Shown: one piece after another, positions 1-12,255 of the stretch
How positions within the stretch are numbered: the first letter of the stretch is position 1
Layout: every line of letters begins with the position of its first letter
Assembly: GCA_943736015.1 (NCBI GenBank)
Contig: OX031065.1
Span: 42,484,427-42,548,426 of the forward strand
Source of the DNA: Tridacna crocea
Taxonomy: Eukaryota > Mollusca > Bivalvia > Cardiida > Cardiidae
Length of the DNA stretch: 64,000 nucleotides
Direction: 5' to 3'
Notes under the pieces: model-generated
What the model was told of the DNA's origin: nothing
Database searches by the model: none
The model's input: the letters and a program-made list of their open reading frames with translations, nothing else
Position numbers and translations under genes: made by a program

Positions 1-97
1 AAATGCTGGTTACCAGCATTTTCTCCTTTTCCACAATTTTTTTAAAGGTCCTATTTCCAAGGGTCTTCAAAATGTGGGAACTGTGTGGTAAACGGTT
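1..97. mobile_element. PAL-1 element, right half cut by window start
   Basis: It begins in the central stem (GCTGGTTACCAGC) and ends in ...GGTAAACGGTTAA, the usual right end of the TTAA-bounded family. Confidence 0.6.
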
Positions 98-119
98 AAA
101 GATATTATCAGCATAAGGT

Positions 120-355
120 ATTTGATTTTAAAGATCTTAACGCTTTATCAAATGATAAAATTTGAGACTTGTCCAAATACAAAGCCTTTGCAGACAATGA
201 ATTAATTATAGCTCGATTCATATTTGTCTTCAAACAAATGGAAAGCATTTAGAGATGGAGAAAATGCCGATTCCCAGCATCTTCCCCTTCTCCAATAGTC
301 TTTTCCAAGCCTTCATTTTAAAGGTTGTTTTAAAAGGAGATCATTTGATACAGAG
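120..355. mobile_element. degraded PAL-1 element, inverted
   Basis: It contains ACTTGTCCAAATACAAAGC, the reversed right arm, and a decayed stem (GAAAATGCCGATTCCCAGCAT). It abuts the intact copy at 356. Confidence 0.5.
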
Positions 356-584
356 TTAACCTATTACCACTCAATCCCTACTTTTGATGACCCTTAGAAA
401 GAAGCCTTTAGAAAACATTGTGGGAAAAGGAGAAAATGCTGGTAACCAGCATTTTCTCCTTTTCTCACAGTGTTTTCTACTCCATCAGAGACAATTTTCA
501 ACATTAAAAGAACATTTAAATTGTCGTCTACAAATGCTTTCAGTTTCTACAAATCAAAATTTTTGTTGTGTTGTAAAGAGTTAA
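356..584 (+). mobile_element. PAL-1 palindromic element (full length)
   Basis: It is bounded by TTAA at 356-359 and 581-584. The left end is TTAACCTATTACCACTCAAT and the right end TTGTAAAGAGTTAA. A central stem of about 65 bases runs from GAAAACATTGTGGG through GCTGGTAACCAGC to its complement. TTAA at both edges suggests piggyBac-like target choice. There is no coding capacity. Confidence 0.8.
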
Positions 585-747
585 ACCCAAATTATCACAA
601 ATGATTTTTTTTAAATGTAGTTGTTTATCTATTCCATTATTGTAACAAGAAGTATAAGGGAAAAAAATGTCTTTTTTTTTTCTGTAAAAATGGAAAGTGT
701 TTGCATTTTTATATCATCTGTGGCTGTCAGTGCATTGAATTATTTCT

Positions 748-981
748 TTAACTCTTTCCCAAACAAGAAAATGCCAGACTAGACTTACTTCAAAGCATTT
801 ACAAACAGCAGAATCAGTGTATCTATAGCCTAGAATATTATTTCTGTCTTTAAGATGGTAGAAAACAATGTGAAAGAGGGAGGAAATTCTGGTAACTACC
901 ATTTTCTTCTTTTTCCACCATGTTTTCAACAACCCTCCTCAGCATGGTGGGTTTAAATGAAATTGTTTGGTAAAGGGTTAA
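748..981. mobile_element. PAL-1 element, diverged
   Basis: TTAA at 748-751 and 978-981. The stem is mismatched (CTGGTAACTACC at the centre), so this is an older copy. Confidence 0.65.
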
Positions 982-1028
982 TTGTTTTGTACATTTTGCT
1001 TGTGACTCGGTGAATTATGTAGTCTATG

Positions 1029-1242
1029 TTAACTCTTTACCACATAATCCTGACTTTGAATGACCTTGAAGAAGAAAACTTTTCAAGACATTGTAAGAAA
1101 AGTAGAAAATGCTGTTAACCAGCATTTTCTCCTATTCCCACATTGTTTTCCACAATTCCAGAGAGAATTTCATTTTAGTTGCCCTCTGCAAATGCTTTGA
1201 ATTTGGACAGGTCTAAAATTTTGTCATGTGGTAAAGGGTTAA
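1029..1242 (+). mobile_element. PAL-1 element
   Basis: TTAACTCTTTACCAC at the left, GGTAAAGGGTTAA at the right, centre GCTGTTAACCAGC. Confidence 0.75.
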
Positions 1243-2702
1243 GGATTTTTCAATACATGTATTATGTAAATGAGGAATAATCTGTATCCTGCAATGATGT
1301 ATGTTAAGGATCTTAAATCAGAAAATAACTTTGCATTCAAGTCTCGTGCAACAAATAATCTTAAGGTTCTTAAATCCAGATTTAAAAAAAAAAATATAAC
1401 TTCAGTGTCTTTTGCAGTGTTTGATGTAAGGGATGTTAAAAAGTAAATTAGCAAAAACAAAACCCAATATGAGACTGACCTCTGTTAGAGAACACTGAAT
1501 TGATTTTTCCTGAATGAAGCCTTCATTGAATGAAGCTCAATCCAATGATGTAAATTCTTAAAATGGCTTTGTAAAATAATACAATTTTAGTATTTTGGCA
1601 AAATTTTGATTTGGATAAAATTGTGGTATAAAAATGATAAAAAAAAAATTGTAAAATTCACGGCACAGAAAAGTTGTCTTTGTTTTATGGGTGATTTCCT
1701 TGCACTGGTTAGTATCCAGGAATCATAGATACAGGGCAGAGTTGACTACTGGGTTGGATCCAGGAAAAACTTGAGCCTTGCTATCAAATTGTTTTATTGT
1801 TTTTATATTGTTTTATATATGAGCTTATGAACAAGAAGTAAACTGTCACCAATGACGGGTCAAGGCAAGCCAGAAAGGTTGCTGATCTATTCAGGGGCAG
1901 ATAGAAATGACAGGAAATTCATCTTCACTGAGTAAAGAAACACCAGCTCCTTGTAGACATGGGTCTCTAACCATGAATATTTCATTGTCTGATAATTACT
2001 GGTTTGGGTCCAGGAAACTATCATCTTCTCATGACATGTAAAGTCAGCTTTTCAAAAGCCGAGAATCTGAAAAAAAAAAAAATTACAATTTATTAAATTC
2101 AAAAAAGGCCATTTTGAAAAATTACATCAGTGGATTTGTTTCATCCTATCACTGCCAGAAACCATATTGGAAGCACTGACAGCTGTCAGAGATCAAGATC
2201 AGACTAATATACAGCCAGAATTACTAGGCCCTGATCAATCAAACAGCTTTGAAGTCAATTTTAAGTTAACAGTTGATCCCAGAGCTGATTGATAAGTTGA
2301 CCCTGTTCTTGGTCAACTCGAAAACAAATGAGAACAGGCAGTGATGTTAGGTGTCATTCTGTATATTTCTATGTCCGCTCCAAGGGTCATGCAATGATAG
2401 GGATCTTAACCCCTAAAGTGCTGTTTATCATAACCATAATTTCTTAAGGCCAGTGTAGATTGAGATCAGCTGGATTGCTGTTCTTGCATATACACTGTCC
2501 AATTTATAGTGATGCTGACCAAATTTTGCCTTTCCTGTACAATGTGTTTATCTAGCACTTTATGGGTATTTTTCTAATAAGTATGAACAGTTCTCAAATA
2601 TATACACATAAATTTGTATGCATAATTTTTGATGCATTGATTTTTTTCTTTTTGTATCTGTTATTTCAAGTTATTTGAGGTTGTAATTTAAATTTTGTAT
2701 TT
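1243..2702. other. anonymous AT-rich sequence
   Basis: No exon with matching splice sites, no repeat recognised. Short poly-A/T runs only. Confidence 0.5.
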
Positions 2703-2766
2703 GAACTCTTTACCAAACAACAATATTTTACAATTGTCTAGATTCAAAGTTGTTGCAGAGGACAAT

Positions 2767-2995
2767 TTAACTCTTTACCCCATAAGACATTTCTATGGTA
2801 TCTCTAATTGACCCTAAATAACAGCAAGGATGAAGCTGTTTCTTATGTATACATGACACCTTTTGATAGTGTAGAAAACATAGTGTCAAATGGTGAAATT
2901 GCTTGTCACAAGCAATTTCACCTTTTGCCACAATGTTTTCCAAAGGCTCCTACAAGCAATGCGTAGAAATGAGTATCTATTAAGTAAAGGGTTAA
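2767..2995 (+). mobile_element. PAL-2 element (full length)
   Basis: TTAACTCTTTACCCCATAAG at the left, TAAGTAAAGGGTTAA at the right. The stem is a variant: GGTGAAATTGCTTGTCACAAG centre with TCACCTTTTGCC arm. Two further copies are at 33522 and 57896. Confidence 0.75.
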
Positions 2996-3247
2996 ATGCG
3001 GCTCAATGAAAACCAATTTTAAATAGGTAGAAAACATTGTTGGAAAAGGAGAATTGCTGGTTACCAGCATTTTCTCCTGATCCTGCTATGTTTTTGAAAG
3101 GATACTTGTCTGTGAACAGGTAGAAATCAATATGGAAAAAGGAAAAAATGCAGGTTATCAGCATTTAAACTTTTTTCCGTAATGTTTTCACAAACCTTAT
3201 AGGTTATAAAGGTTGTTAAATCTTAGGATTGTTTAGTGAAGACTTAA
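2996..3247. mobile_element. two degraded PAL-1 fragments
   Basis: Two stems, centred near 3060 (GCTGGTTACCAGC) and 3150 (CAGGTTATCAGC), the second ending GAAGACTTAA. Confidence 0.5.
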
Positions 3248-4244
3248 TCTACAAAACTACCGTCAAAAGTTTTTTTGTGTGTGTGTGTCATTTATAAAAG
3301 TCTGAAAGTAATTCCTTTTGGTTTAAAGACATTTCAAAGATGTTTTGCATGAAGATATTTTAGACTTTATGGGGGAAAAATATCGAACAGATATTGGGCA
3401 TAATCCAAGACATGGTGCTTATTAAAAGGTTTATTTGCTGCAAGCCTTGGTCTAAATGTGTTGTGATGTCTTATTTCATGGAAATCAGTTTTTGGAATAT
3501 TTTGAGTTCCAGCAAGTGAAAACCTTTAACTTTTGTCAACTTGTCAAATCATGTCAGGCACTATTTATATTGCAACATCTTCGGCAAATTTCTTGCCATT
3601 TAGGATTAGTAGCCTAAATTCTTGAAAACCTACAGCAACAATAAACTCTTTTTATGATATTTTGTCAAGCTCCTGTTACAGGTCAGAAAAAATAAAGTTA
3701 ATACTATGTTGCCCTGCTGAAACTTCTTCATAATTATATCAATGGATTGGTCTAACCTTAGCCTAGACTTTACACATGGGTGGATTTTAAAATATATTTT
3801 AAAACAGATTTTCACAATAGCTCTCCTTTATGTGTTTATGTGGCAATCTAAACATAAGGTCAGGGTCATACTTGGAGGTCATAACTTAAAGCTCTACATA
3901 TACTTGTTCATAGAGAATACTCCTATACTCAAGCAAATTTGAAAACAGGGATCTAAAAGAAGAATGACAGACATTTAATGATATGGTCACTTTTTGTCCT
4001 AGTGCAGTTTCAGTTCATTACTAATTCACCCCTCACACTGTTTCCAAATTTCTATTGTTTTTGTCTGTCAAGGTCATTTTGTAAAAATTAGTATTACTTT
4101 TGCCTGTGAAACCAAAATTAGATAACTGTAGCCTGGAGGGGAATAATAGAATAAGTCAACAAGACAAATGTTTCGTTTCCAAAATTTCAATTTCTAATTT
4201 CATGTATCAAAAGATTCTAAAAATATGTTCAAAGTCATCAAAGC
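3248..4244. other. anonymous AT-rich sequence
   Basis: No supported gene or repeat. Small ORFs on both strands look random. Confidence 0.5.
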
Positions 4245-4836
4245 CAAACTAATTTCTATAATGTCCAAATATTCCAAATACCTCTAAATTCTTCAAAACT
4301 AAAGTAATTTCTATAATGTCCAAATATTCCAAATAGGTCTAAATTCTTCCAAGTCAAAGTAATTTCTGTCCCTCTCATCATAAAATCTTTCTCTCCAAAT
4401 CTCTTACTTCCCATGATCCTCATCCATCCTGCATCCAATCAAAATCATTCTTACACTCACTCATCTTAATTTATTTGTGTCTGTCTCTCTCATTGGTCAA
4501 TCGCTCACTCACTCATTTTCCTGCCTTTTCTTACAGTATCATTAACATCAAAGGAGTATAGCACTTACTTGAAATTTACTACCAACATAGATTACCAATA
4601 GGGGTCTAACACAATAGTTCCACTACATTACTGCAATGACTTTCTGATAAGGTTCCAAATGCTACCAAATGTTGCATGTCCATATGTTCAAGATGAGACA
4701 AATAGCAAACCCTTCATATAGACAGGTTACTTAGTAAAACTAGAACATAGATAGATTGATTATCAAAACTAATTTTTAACTATTAACTATTAATTAAATA
4801 TTTTAACAAACAATGAATGCAATATGCCTAGGGTGA
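4245..4836. repeat. direct repeat of about 590 bases, copy 1
   Basis: Nearly identical to 5303-5930. It begins with tandem units of about 55 bases of the type AAAGTAATTTCTATAATGTC, then a unique part ending ...ACAAACAATGAATGCAATATG. The antisense 60-codon ORF conserved in both copies follows from recent duplication and is not evidence of a gene. Confidence 0.75.
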
Positions 4837-5302
4837 CACATGCAACCGCCCCCAACAAGTTTGCTCCGCAAACTGGAATTTAACATTTTAAACAAGTAAA
4901 TTGAAGAAAACTTTTCCTTAGACAGTAATAAAAATCATGCTGTCTTCCCATGGACAGTGTCAAATTTAAATACACTAAATAGTTACATACAGAATCTACA
5001 AAACATTCATTTTCATTTGTTTTCCTTTTCCACATGTTTTCTTTGTTTCTTATTAAAAGTTTTTTCCATTTTTTCTTTTTTTTCTTTTCATGTTAATTAA
5101 TTGTCTATTTACAACAATGGATTGTACAATCACATTTTCTATAGTGTAACTTCAAAAATGCCTTGTGCACACCACATGCTTTTTTTTTGTGTGTTCACTG
5201 TGAACAATGTTGGGTCTTTTGCAATGCCCATATTTCTAAACTTTATCTCCTATACAGAAATCTGACCTAAGTACTTATTCTCAGGGGTGCAGACTAAGAT
5301 CC
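4837..5302. other. spacer between the two direct repeats
   Basis: Unique sequence with pyrimidine-rich stretches; nothing recognised. Confidence 0.5.
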
Positions 5303-5930
5303 AAATATTCCAGATACGTCTAAATTCTTCAAAGCTAAAGTAATTTCTATATTGTCCAAATATTCCAAATACGTCTAAGTTCTTCAAAGCTAAAGTAATT
5401 TCTATAATGTCCAAATATTCCAAATAGGTCTAAATTCTTCCAAGTCAAAGTAATTTCTGTCCCTCTCATCATAAAATCTTTCTCTCCAAATCTCTTACTT
5501 CCCATGATCCTCATCCATCCTGCATCCAATCAAAATCATTCTTACACTCACTCACCTTAATTTATTTGTGTCTGTCTCTCTCAATTGGTCAATTGCTCAC
5601 TCACTCATTTTCCCGCCTTTTCTTACAGTATCATTAACATCAACGGAGTATAGCACCTACTTGAAATTTATTACCAACATAGATTACCAATAGGGGTCTA
5701 ACACAATAGTTCCACTACATTACTGCAATGACTTTCTGATAAGGTTCCAAATGCTACCAAATGTTGCATATCCATATGTTCAAGATGAGACAAAATAGCA
5801 AACCCTTCATAATTATAGACAGGTTACTTAGTAAAACTAGAACATAGATAGATTGATTATCAAAACTAATTTTTAACCATTAACTATTAATTAAATATTT
5901 TAACAAACAATGAATGCACTATGCCTTGGG
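5303..5930. repeat. direct repeat of about 590 bases, copy 2
   Basis: Matches copy 1 with a few substitutions, plus one extra unit of about 55 bases at its left end. Confidence 0.75.
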
Positions 5931-7128
5931 TGACATAACTCTATAAATTTTCAGTAGGTCAGTAAATGGTTGGTATGCAGCTTTTTTCTACTTATGCAGA
6001 AGACTAGTTATAATGGTACACCATAATTATAGAAACTACATGTAGTAAGTTGATACACAAGTTAATCAAGAATAAGGTAAAAAGCTAAAGCTACAATTAA
6101 TGAAAAAATTAGCAAGGTAAAAAATCTCACTCAATAGTCTATATGAAGAGGTCACTCTCAGTAACAAACACAGGTTTGAGCAAGAAAAACCTAAGAATTT
6201 TGATAAAGTAGTTTAAACTGTAAGGTTGTACATTCATCATATAAACAAATGCATAGGTACATCCAAACAATTTTTAATCAACAAAACTTAAAAAGATACA
6301 GACCAAAGTAAACTAGTTCATATTAGCTAATATGTGAGAGAAAACTTAACAAGCAAGCACCATATATTCTGCTATAGAATTAGGTTGAATTTAGATAAAG
6401 ACATCAGAAAGTTTCACTTGATTGTTTAAAGTAAAATGCAAAAGATCATGACTCTTGCCTTGATTTCTACATTTGTGACAAGCCTAGAAACACTGTTAAT
6501 TCCTAGATAACCTACAGGCTGGATTACTCAGTGCACTACACATTTAATATATTTAATAGCATTCACATAAATGCATAATTCAAGAATCCATATTTTCAAA
6601 ATCACAGATAATTGATATTCATGATTATGCCTCTTTAAAACAGAATTTTGAAGTGGCAAAATCACATTCCCATCCCAGTCTGCATGGGTAGCAGTTTCCA
6701 CACCACATTAGGAGCATATTGACTGAGGCATATTGACTCGGACATGTAAGTTTGACATGTGGGAACAGAAATGGACTGAGTGGGTTTTGAAGGGTTTTGT
6801 AGTTTTAAACTGGTTTTCGGCTACCAGATGGACAGACGGAGAGTCAAAAACTGCACTTGGGTTTTGAAGGCCGGTACTACTATTCTGAAATAAACTGGGT
6901 TTCTGGGCTATTGCAATTGATGAAATTAAGGCACATTTTGAATACTAATTTATTTATACATGTGATAGCAGTCTTTCTATTTTTGTATTTTTTTTAAATG
7001 ATAAAAGCAGGTCTTCATTTTTTTTTCTTTTAAAGCTGCCTAAGCACACTTATCTCTTTTATTTTGGAATTTCCTTAGTTTTATCGTCTGGTAAAAAAGA
7101 TTAAATCTGCATAACAAAATTCTGAGAT
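5931..7128. other. anonymous AT-rich sequence
   Basis: Nothing recognised except a short stretch near 6820 (GGACAGACGGA) of a kind common at mollusc repeat ends. Confidence 0.45.
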
Positions 7129-7815
7129 TTAACAACCCAAAGACAGAATCCTTTCAAAAACATTATGTGATAATACTGGTAACCCAGCATTTTCTCCTTT
7201 TCCCACTTTCACAAAATGATTAGGCTTGGTGTGGATAATCATATATTCGGAATGCAAGTTCAAACTTTCTGATAATTTTCCTGTTAAAAAATGAATTATG
7301 ACATAAAAATCTATCACAGAATAACTGATAACTTAAGTCTGATATCTTAAATATTTAAAGCAGCTGAAATTTTAACACTCCTAGCTTCCATTTAATTTCC
7401 TAAAAGTTCTGATGAGGTCTACTTTCTGAATTTTCCCCCAAAATTCTTCAAGTGGTACCCTGCCTAGCATCACCCTGAGCCCACCAGTGTTTTTGGCATG
7501 ATATTTCCTTTCCTCCCAAATACAGGCTCTTTTACCACCAACCAAAATTATTTACTGGGTCACTAAGCCTTTGTGCCCAATCTATAGGTCTACCATTCAC
7601 AAGCCACAAAACCCTAACTGCCAGTTTAAAGCCTGACTGTTTGTCTTGTAACCAGCATTTTCTCCCTTTTCCATAATGCTCTCAACCATTTTGCAGACAG
7701 ATCCTATCATTAAAGCATTTTGCAGACAGATCCTATCATTAAAGCATTACATTATTTGTTGTCTGTGAGTGCTTTATATTTTGTAAAGTCCAAAATTTTA
7801 TCATTTAAGTGAGAG
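7129..7815. mobile_element. two degraded PAL-1 fragments
   Basis: Stems at 7175-7205 (CTGGTAACCCAGCATTTTCT) and 7647-7680 (TAACCAGCATTTTCTCCC). A 30-base direct duplication (CAGACAGATCCTATCATTAA core) is at 7695-7750. Confidence 0.5.
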
Positions 7816-7879
7816 TTCAGAAGATTTATACATTATATATTTTGACAAGTAACTTAAATTTACCAGGTTTAAACTACAG

Positions 7880-10800
7880 TTTTTATTTTTTGTGTTTATA
7901 AATTCTTCCTTCAGTTTTCTGCTTAACTAAGCTATTTCGATATAATATTAAAATAATCTTTTTTGTTCCTTAAGGATATTTCAAATGGTTATGTGTGCTT
8001 CTGATACCCCCTGTCCCTGGTCACAATACTGCAGAAAGGATCAGAAGCTAGCATATCCATTTTATCTTTATTTTTATGAGTAACTATAGAAATTCGAAGA
8101 GGGGGAGAGCGGGAAAGGAGAAATTTGGAGAGAGAGAAAGAGAGATTTTTAAGAGTGGAATACTGAGAGGAACAGGATGAGAAAAAGTGAGAGAAATTTG
8201 AGCAGAGAGAGAGAGACTGACATTAAAAAAGTAAACTTTCTCAAAGATGTAATACAAAAGTAAGGCTTTCGTTTTTTCAATCTATTTGCAAAACATGGCT
8301 AATTTAATGTAGTATTAAAATAATTGTTTTTTTTTTCCTTAAGGATATTTCAAATGGTTATGTGTGTTTCTGATACCCCCTGTCCCTGGTCACAATACTG
8401 CAGAAAGGATCAGAAGCTAGCATAGCCATTTTATCTTTATTTTTATGAGTAACCGCAGGAATTTGAAGAGGGAGAGAGTTGGCAAGGAGAAATTTGGAGA
8501 GAGAGAGAGAGAGATTTTTAAGTGTGGAATACTGAGAGAAAGAGGACAAGAAAAAGTGAGAGAGATTTGCACAGAGAGAGAGAGATTTTTAAGAGTGGAA
8601 TGCTGAGAGAAAGGGGATGAGAAAGAGTGAGAGAAATTTGTACAGAGAGAGAGAGACTGATATTAAAATAAAGAAAACTGTCTGAAAGATGTAATACAAA
8701 AGTAAGGCTTTCGTTTTTTCAATCTATTTGCAAAACATGGCTAATTTAATGTAGTATTAAAATAATCGTTTTTTTTTTTCCTTAAGGATATTTCAAATGG
8801 TTATGTGTGCTTCTGATACCCCCTGTCCCTGGTCACAATACTGCAGAAAGGATCAGAAGCTAGCATAGCCATTTTATCTTTATTTTTATGAGTAACTGCA
8901 GGAATTTGAAAAGGGAGAGAGTGGGAAAGGAGAAATTTGGAGAGAGAGAGAGATATTTAAGAGGGGAATACTGAGAGAAAGAGGACGAGAAAAAGTGAGA
9001 GAAATTTGCAGAGAGAGAGAGACTGATATTAAAATAAAGAAAACTGTCTCAAAGATGTAATTCAAATGTAAGGCTTTTGGGTTTTTTTTTTTTTCAATCT
9101 ATTTGCAAAACATGGTTTATTTAATGTAGTATCAAAATAATCTTTTTTTTTTTCATTAAGGATATTTCAAATGGTTATGTGTGCTTCTGATACCCCCTGT
9201 CCCTGGTCACAATACTGCAGAAAGGATCAGAAGCTAGCATAGCCATTTTATCTTTATTTTTATGAGTAACCACAGGAATTTGAAGAGGGAGAGAGTGGGA
9301 AAGGAGAAATTTGGAGAGAGAGAGAGAGAGAAAGATTTTTAAGTGTGGAATACTGAGAGAAAGAGGACAAGAAAAAGTGAGAGAGATTTGCACGGAGAGA
9401 GAGATAGAGATTTTTAAGAGTGGAATGCTGAGAGAAAGGGGATGAGAAAGAGTGAGAGAAATTTGTACAGAGAGAGAGAGACTGATATTAAAATAAAGAA
9501 AACTGTCTGAAAGATGTAATACAAAAGTAAGGCTTTCGTTTTTTCAATCTATTTGCAAAACATGGCTAATTTAATATAGTATTAAAATAATCGTTTTTTT
9601 TTTCCTTAAGGATATTTCAAATGGTTATGTGTGCTTCTGATACCCCCTGTCCCTGGTCACAATACTGCAGAAAGGATCAGAAGCTAGCATAGCCATTTTA
9701 TCTTTATTTTTATGAGTAACTGCAGGAATTTGAAAAGGGAGAGAGTGGGAAAGGAGAAATTTGGAGAGAGAGAGAGATATTTAAGAGTGGAATACTGAGA
9801 GAAAGAGGACGAGAAAAAGTGAGAGAAATTTGCAGAGAGAGAGAGAGACTGATATTAAAATAAAGAAAACTGTCTCAAAGATGTAATTCAAATGTAAGGC
9901 TTTTGGGTTTTTTTTTTTTTTCAATCTATTTGCAAAACATGGTTTATTTAATGTATTATCAAAATAATCTTTTTTTTTTCCTTAAGGATATTTCAAATGG
10001 TTATGTGTGCTTCTGATACCCCCTGTCCCTGGTCACAATACTGCAGAAAGGATCAGAAGCTAGCATAGCCATTTTATCTTTATTTTTATGAGTAACTGCA
10101 GGAATTTGAAAAGGGAGAGAGTGGGAAAGGAGAAATTTGGAGAGAGAGAGAGAGATATTTTTAAGAGTGGAATACTGAGTGAAAGAGGACAAGAAAAAGT
10201 GAGAGAGATTTGCACAGAGTGAGAGAGAGAGATTTTTAAGAGTGGAATACTGAGAGAAAGAGGATGAGAAAGAGTGAGAGAAATTTGCACAGAGAGAGAG
10301 ATAGAGATTTTTAAGAGTGGAATGCTGAGAGAAAGGGGATGAGAAAGTGAGAGAAATTTGTATAGAGAGAGAGAGAGAGAGAGAGACTGATATTAAAACA
10401 AAGAAAACTGTCTCAAAGACGTAATACAAAAGTAAGGCTTTCGTTTTTTCAATCTATTTGCAACACATGGCTAATTTAATGTAGTATCAAAATAATCGTT
10501 TTTTTTCCTTAAGGATATTTCAAGTGGTTATGTGTGCTTCTGACACCCTCTGTCCCTGGTCACGATACTGCAGAAAGGATCAGAAGCTAGCATAGCTATT
10601 TTATCTTTATTTTTATGAGTAACTGTAGGAATTTGAAGAGAGATAGAGAGAGTGGGAAAGGAGAAATTTGGAGAGAGGAAGAGAGAGACATAGAGATTTT
10701 TTTAAGAGTAGAATACTGAGAGGAAGAGGACGAGAGTGAGTGAGGAATTTGCAGATAGAGACAGAATGATTATAAGAAATATCTCAGATATAATGCAAAA

Positions 10801-11090
10801 GTACAGCTTTTCCTTTTTCAATGAATTTGGATAACATAGATAATTCCATGTAGTATTAAAATAAACTCTTTTTTTTTTCCTTAAGGATATTTCAAATGGT
10901 TATGTGTGCTTCTGTTACCCCCTGTCCCTGGTCACAATACTGCAGAAAGGATCAGAGGCTAGCATAGCCACTTTATCTTATTTTCATGAGTAATTGTAGG
11001 AATTTGGAGAGAGAAAGAGAGGTGGGGAGGAGCAAGAGTGGGAATTTGGAAGGAGGAAGAGAGGGAGAAAGATGATAAAAAAAAATAAGT
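7880..11090. repeat. eight-unit tandem array with a conserved core and GA-rich spacers
   Basis: The units start with a T-rich tract, CCTTAAGGATATTTC and a core of about 120 bases. Cores begin at 7975, 8344, 8787, 9161, 9611, 9987, 10514 and 10886. Spacings are 369, 443, 374, 450, 376, 527 and 372, so short and long units alternate, giving a dimer of about 820 bases. Spacers hold GAGAGA runs and a repeated TTTTTAAGAGTGGAATACTG. The core is far better conserved than the spacers. Confidence 0.85.
7975..10967 (+). other. exon-like core repeated eight times in the array
   Basis: Each core follows a strong acceptor (long T run, CCTTAAG). On the + strand, in phase 1, six units can read IFQMVMCASDTPCPWSQYC then RKDQKLA and stop; unit 2 has V for A, and units 1, 7 and 8 carry further changes. 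The C-x5-C-x5-YC spacing resembles half of a small EB/Dickkopf-type cysteine motif. On the - strand the same core reads MAMLASDPFCSIVTRDRGYQ then KHT and stop, after a CT-rich tract and CTGCAG. More differences are silent in the - frame, but unit 8 has a stop there. I cannot decide the strand, or whether it is coded at all. Confidence 0.3.
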
Positions 11091-11099
11091 TAGGCTTTT

Positions 11100-11290
11100 T
11101 TATACATATTAAGTCATTTAATCCTTTACAATACAATCCCATGTACTCACTTGAGGGAGTTTAGTTTTGGAAAGTATTGAAGGAAAAGGAGGTAGGCTTT
11201 GAAAAGTATTATGGGAAAGGAATAAAAACTGATTACAGGATTTATCTTTTTAACACTTTTTTATAATTTCCAAAGACAAATGCCATTATT
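11100..11290. mobile_element. degraded PAL-1-like fragment
   Basis: Left-end-like AATCCTTTACAATACAATCCC followed by decayed arms; the stem has collapsed. Confidence 0.35.
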
Positions 11291-11502
11291 TGATCCAAAT
11301 TCAGTATGACTTGTCTGCATAGAAATTATTATGCTGTAAATTTTGCAGAGCTTAAAATTTTGTCATTTTGACACAGTTTCAACCATATTTCAGTTATAAA
11401 GTAGGGCTAGTGTACCTATTCATGCTTTCCTTGAGCTTCTTTATCCAGTACTTTGTACTATATTCTTTCAAAGCCACAGTGTGCTTTCCCACATAACTAT
11501 CT

Positions 11503-11686
11503 TGAACCCTTTACAAGACAATCCCTTGTTTTTACGACCCTGAGATAGAAACCTTTTCTCTTTTTCCCACAATGTTTTCTACACTGCTTGAAAGAAATTT
11601 CAATTTTCTAGTAATGTTTATTTTGTCTTCTGCAAATGCTTTCAGTTTGGACAAGTCTAAAATTTTGTTGTTTGGTAAAGAGATAA
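11503..11686 (+). mobile_element. PAL-1 element lacking the left stem arm
   Basis: The left end CCCTTTACAAGACAATCCC and right end GTTTGGTAAAGAGATAA are intact, but the sequence passes from GAAACC directly to the right arm (TTTTCCCACAATGTTTTC). This is a deletion typical of palindromes. Confidence 0.65.
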
Positions 11687-11759
11687 ATCATTCATTAGAA
11701 TTGAAAAATGAATGAATCTTGTTGCAATCACTGTCATCAAACTTAGGAGAAAAAAAAAT

Positions 11760-11832
11760 TTGGCCAAGCTGAGGATTTGAACCAGAGACCTGCTGGTCTT
11801 ATATTGTGTGCACAACCAACTACAATGCAGGG
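11760..11832 (-). repeat. tRNA-like SINE remnant
   Basis: On the - strand: TAGTTGGTTGTGCACACAA (A-box-like) and, 30 bases on, TCTGGTTCAAATCCTC (B-box). The arms do not fold fully, so this is a tRNA-derived retroposon or pseudogene rather than a working tRNA. Confidence 0.45.
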
Positions 11833-11939
11833 GGCTAGGCTGGGCAAAGAAGTTATGAAATGCTGTTGGAGTAGGTGTAAAATTACACTTTTGTTCTCAA
11901 TTATCAACTAAAACATATAGCTTGTAAATGCACCAAAGG

Positions 11940-12140
11940 TATTATCCTTTACCATACATCCCAACTTTTAACACCCGAAGACAATAAGCTTTTAAAAAAT
12001 ACTGGAAAAAAGAAAATGCTGGTAAAAACCAGCATTTTCTCCTTCTCCCTCAATATTTTTCTATCCTTTTCAAAAGAATTGTCAACTTTTGGGTCACATT
12101 TATTTTATGGTCACATGCCTTTGGTTTTGACTTTTATTTA
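11940..12140 (+). mobile_element. PAL-1 element, diverged
   Basis: Left end TATCCTTTACCATACATCCC, centre GCTGGTAAAAACCAGC (four extra bases at the hairpin tip). Confidence 0.6.
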
Positions 12141-12255
12141 ACTTTGTTTTCTCTCACATGGTGGCTATTAGAAATTGTTACACAAGAAACTGTCGCTCAA
12201 CCCCCAGCCCATTAAAACATAGGTTTTCCTGGTCTTTTATTATTTATACTTAAAG

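Noticed and set aside
356-584. PAL hairpins as microRNA genes
   Set aside because: Stem length fits a precursor, but the high copy number and TTAA ends mark them as transposons. Small-RNA data would be needed to revive the idea.
4534-4606. Exon after CCTTTTCTTACAG in both direct repeats
   Set aside because: Only one frame is open and it ends at a stop without a donor; the match between copies is explained by duplication.
4256-5529. Conserved 60-codon antisense ORF in both direct repeats
   Set aside because: The copies are recent and nearly identical everywhere, so identity of the frame carries no information.
11760-11832. Functional tRNA gene
   Set aside because: A- and B-box-like sequences are present but the acceptor and anticodon stems do not pair. 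The same applies to 18983-19052, 33980-34040 and 54598-54692.
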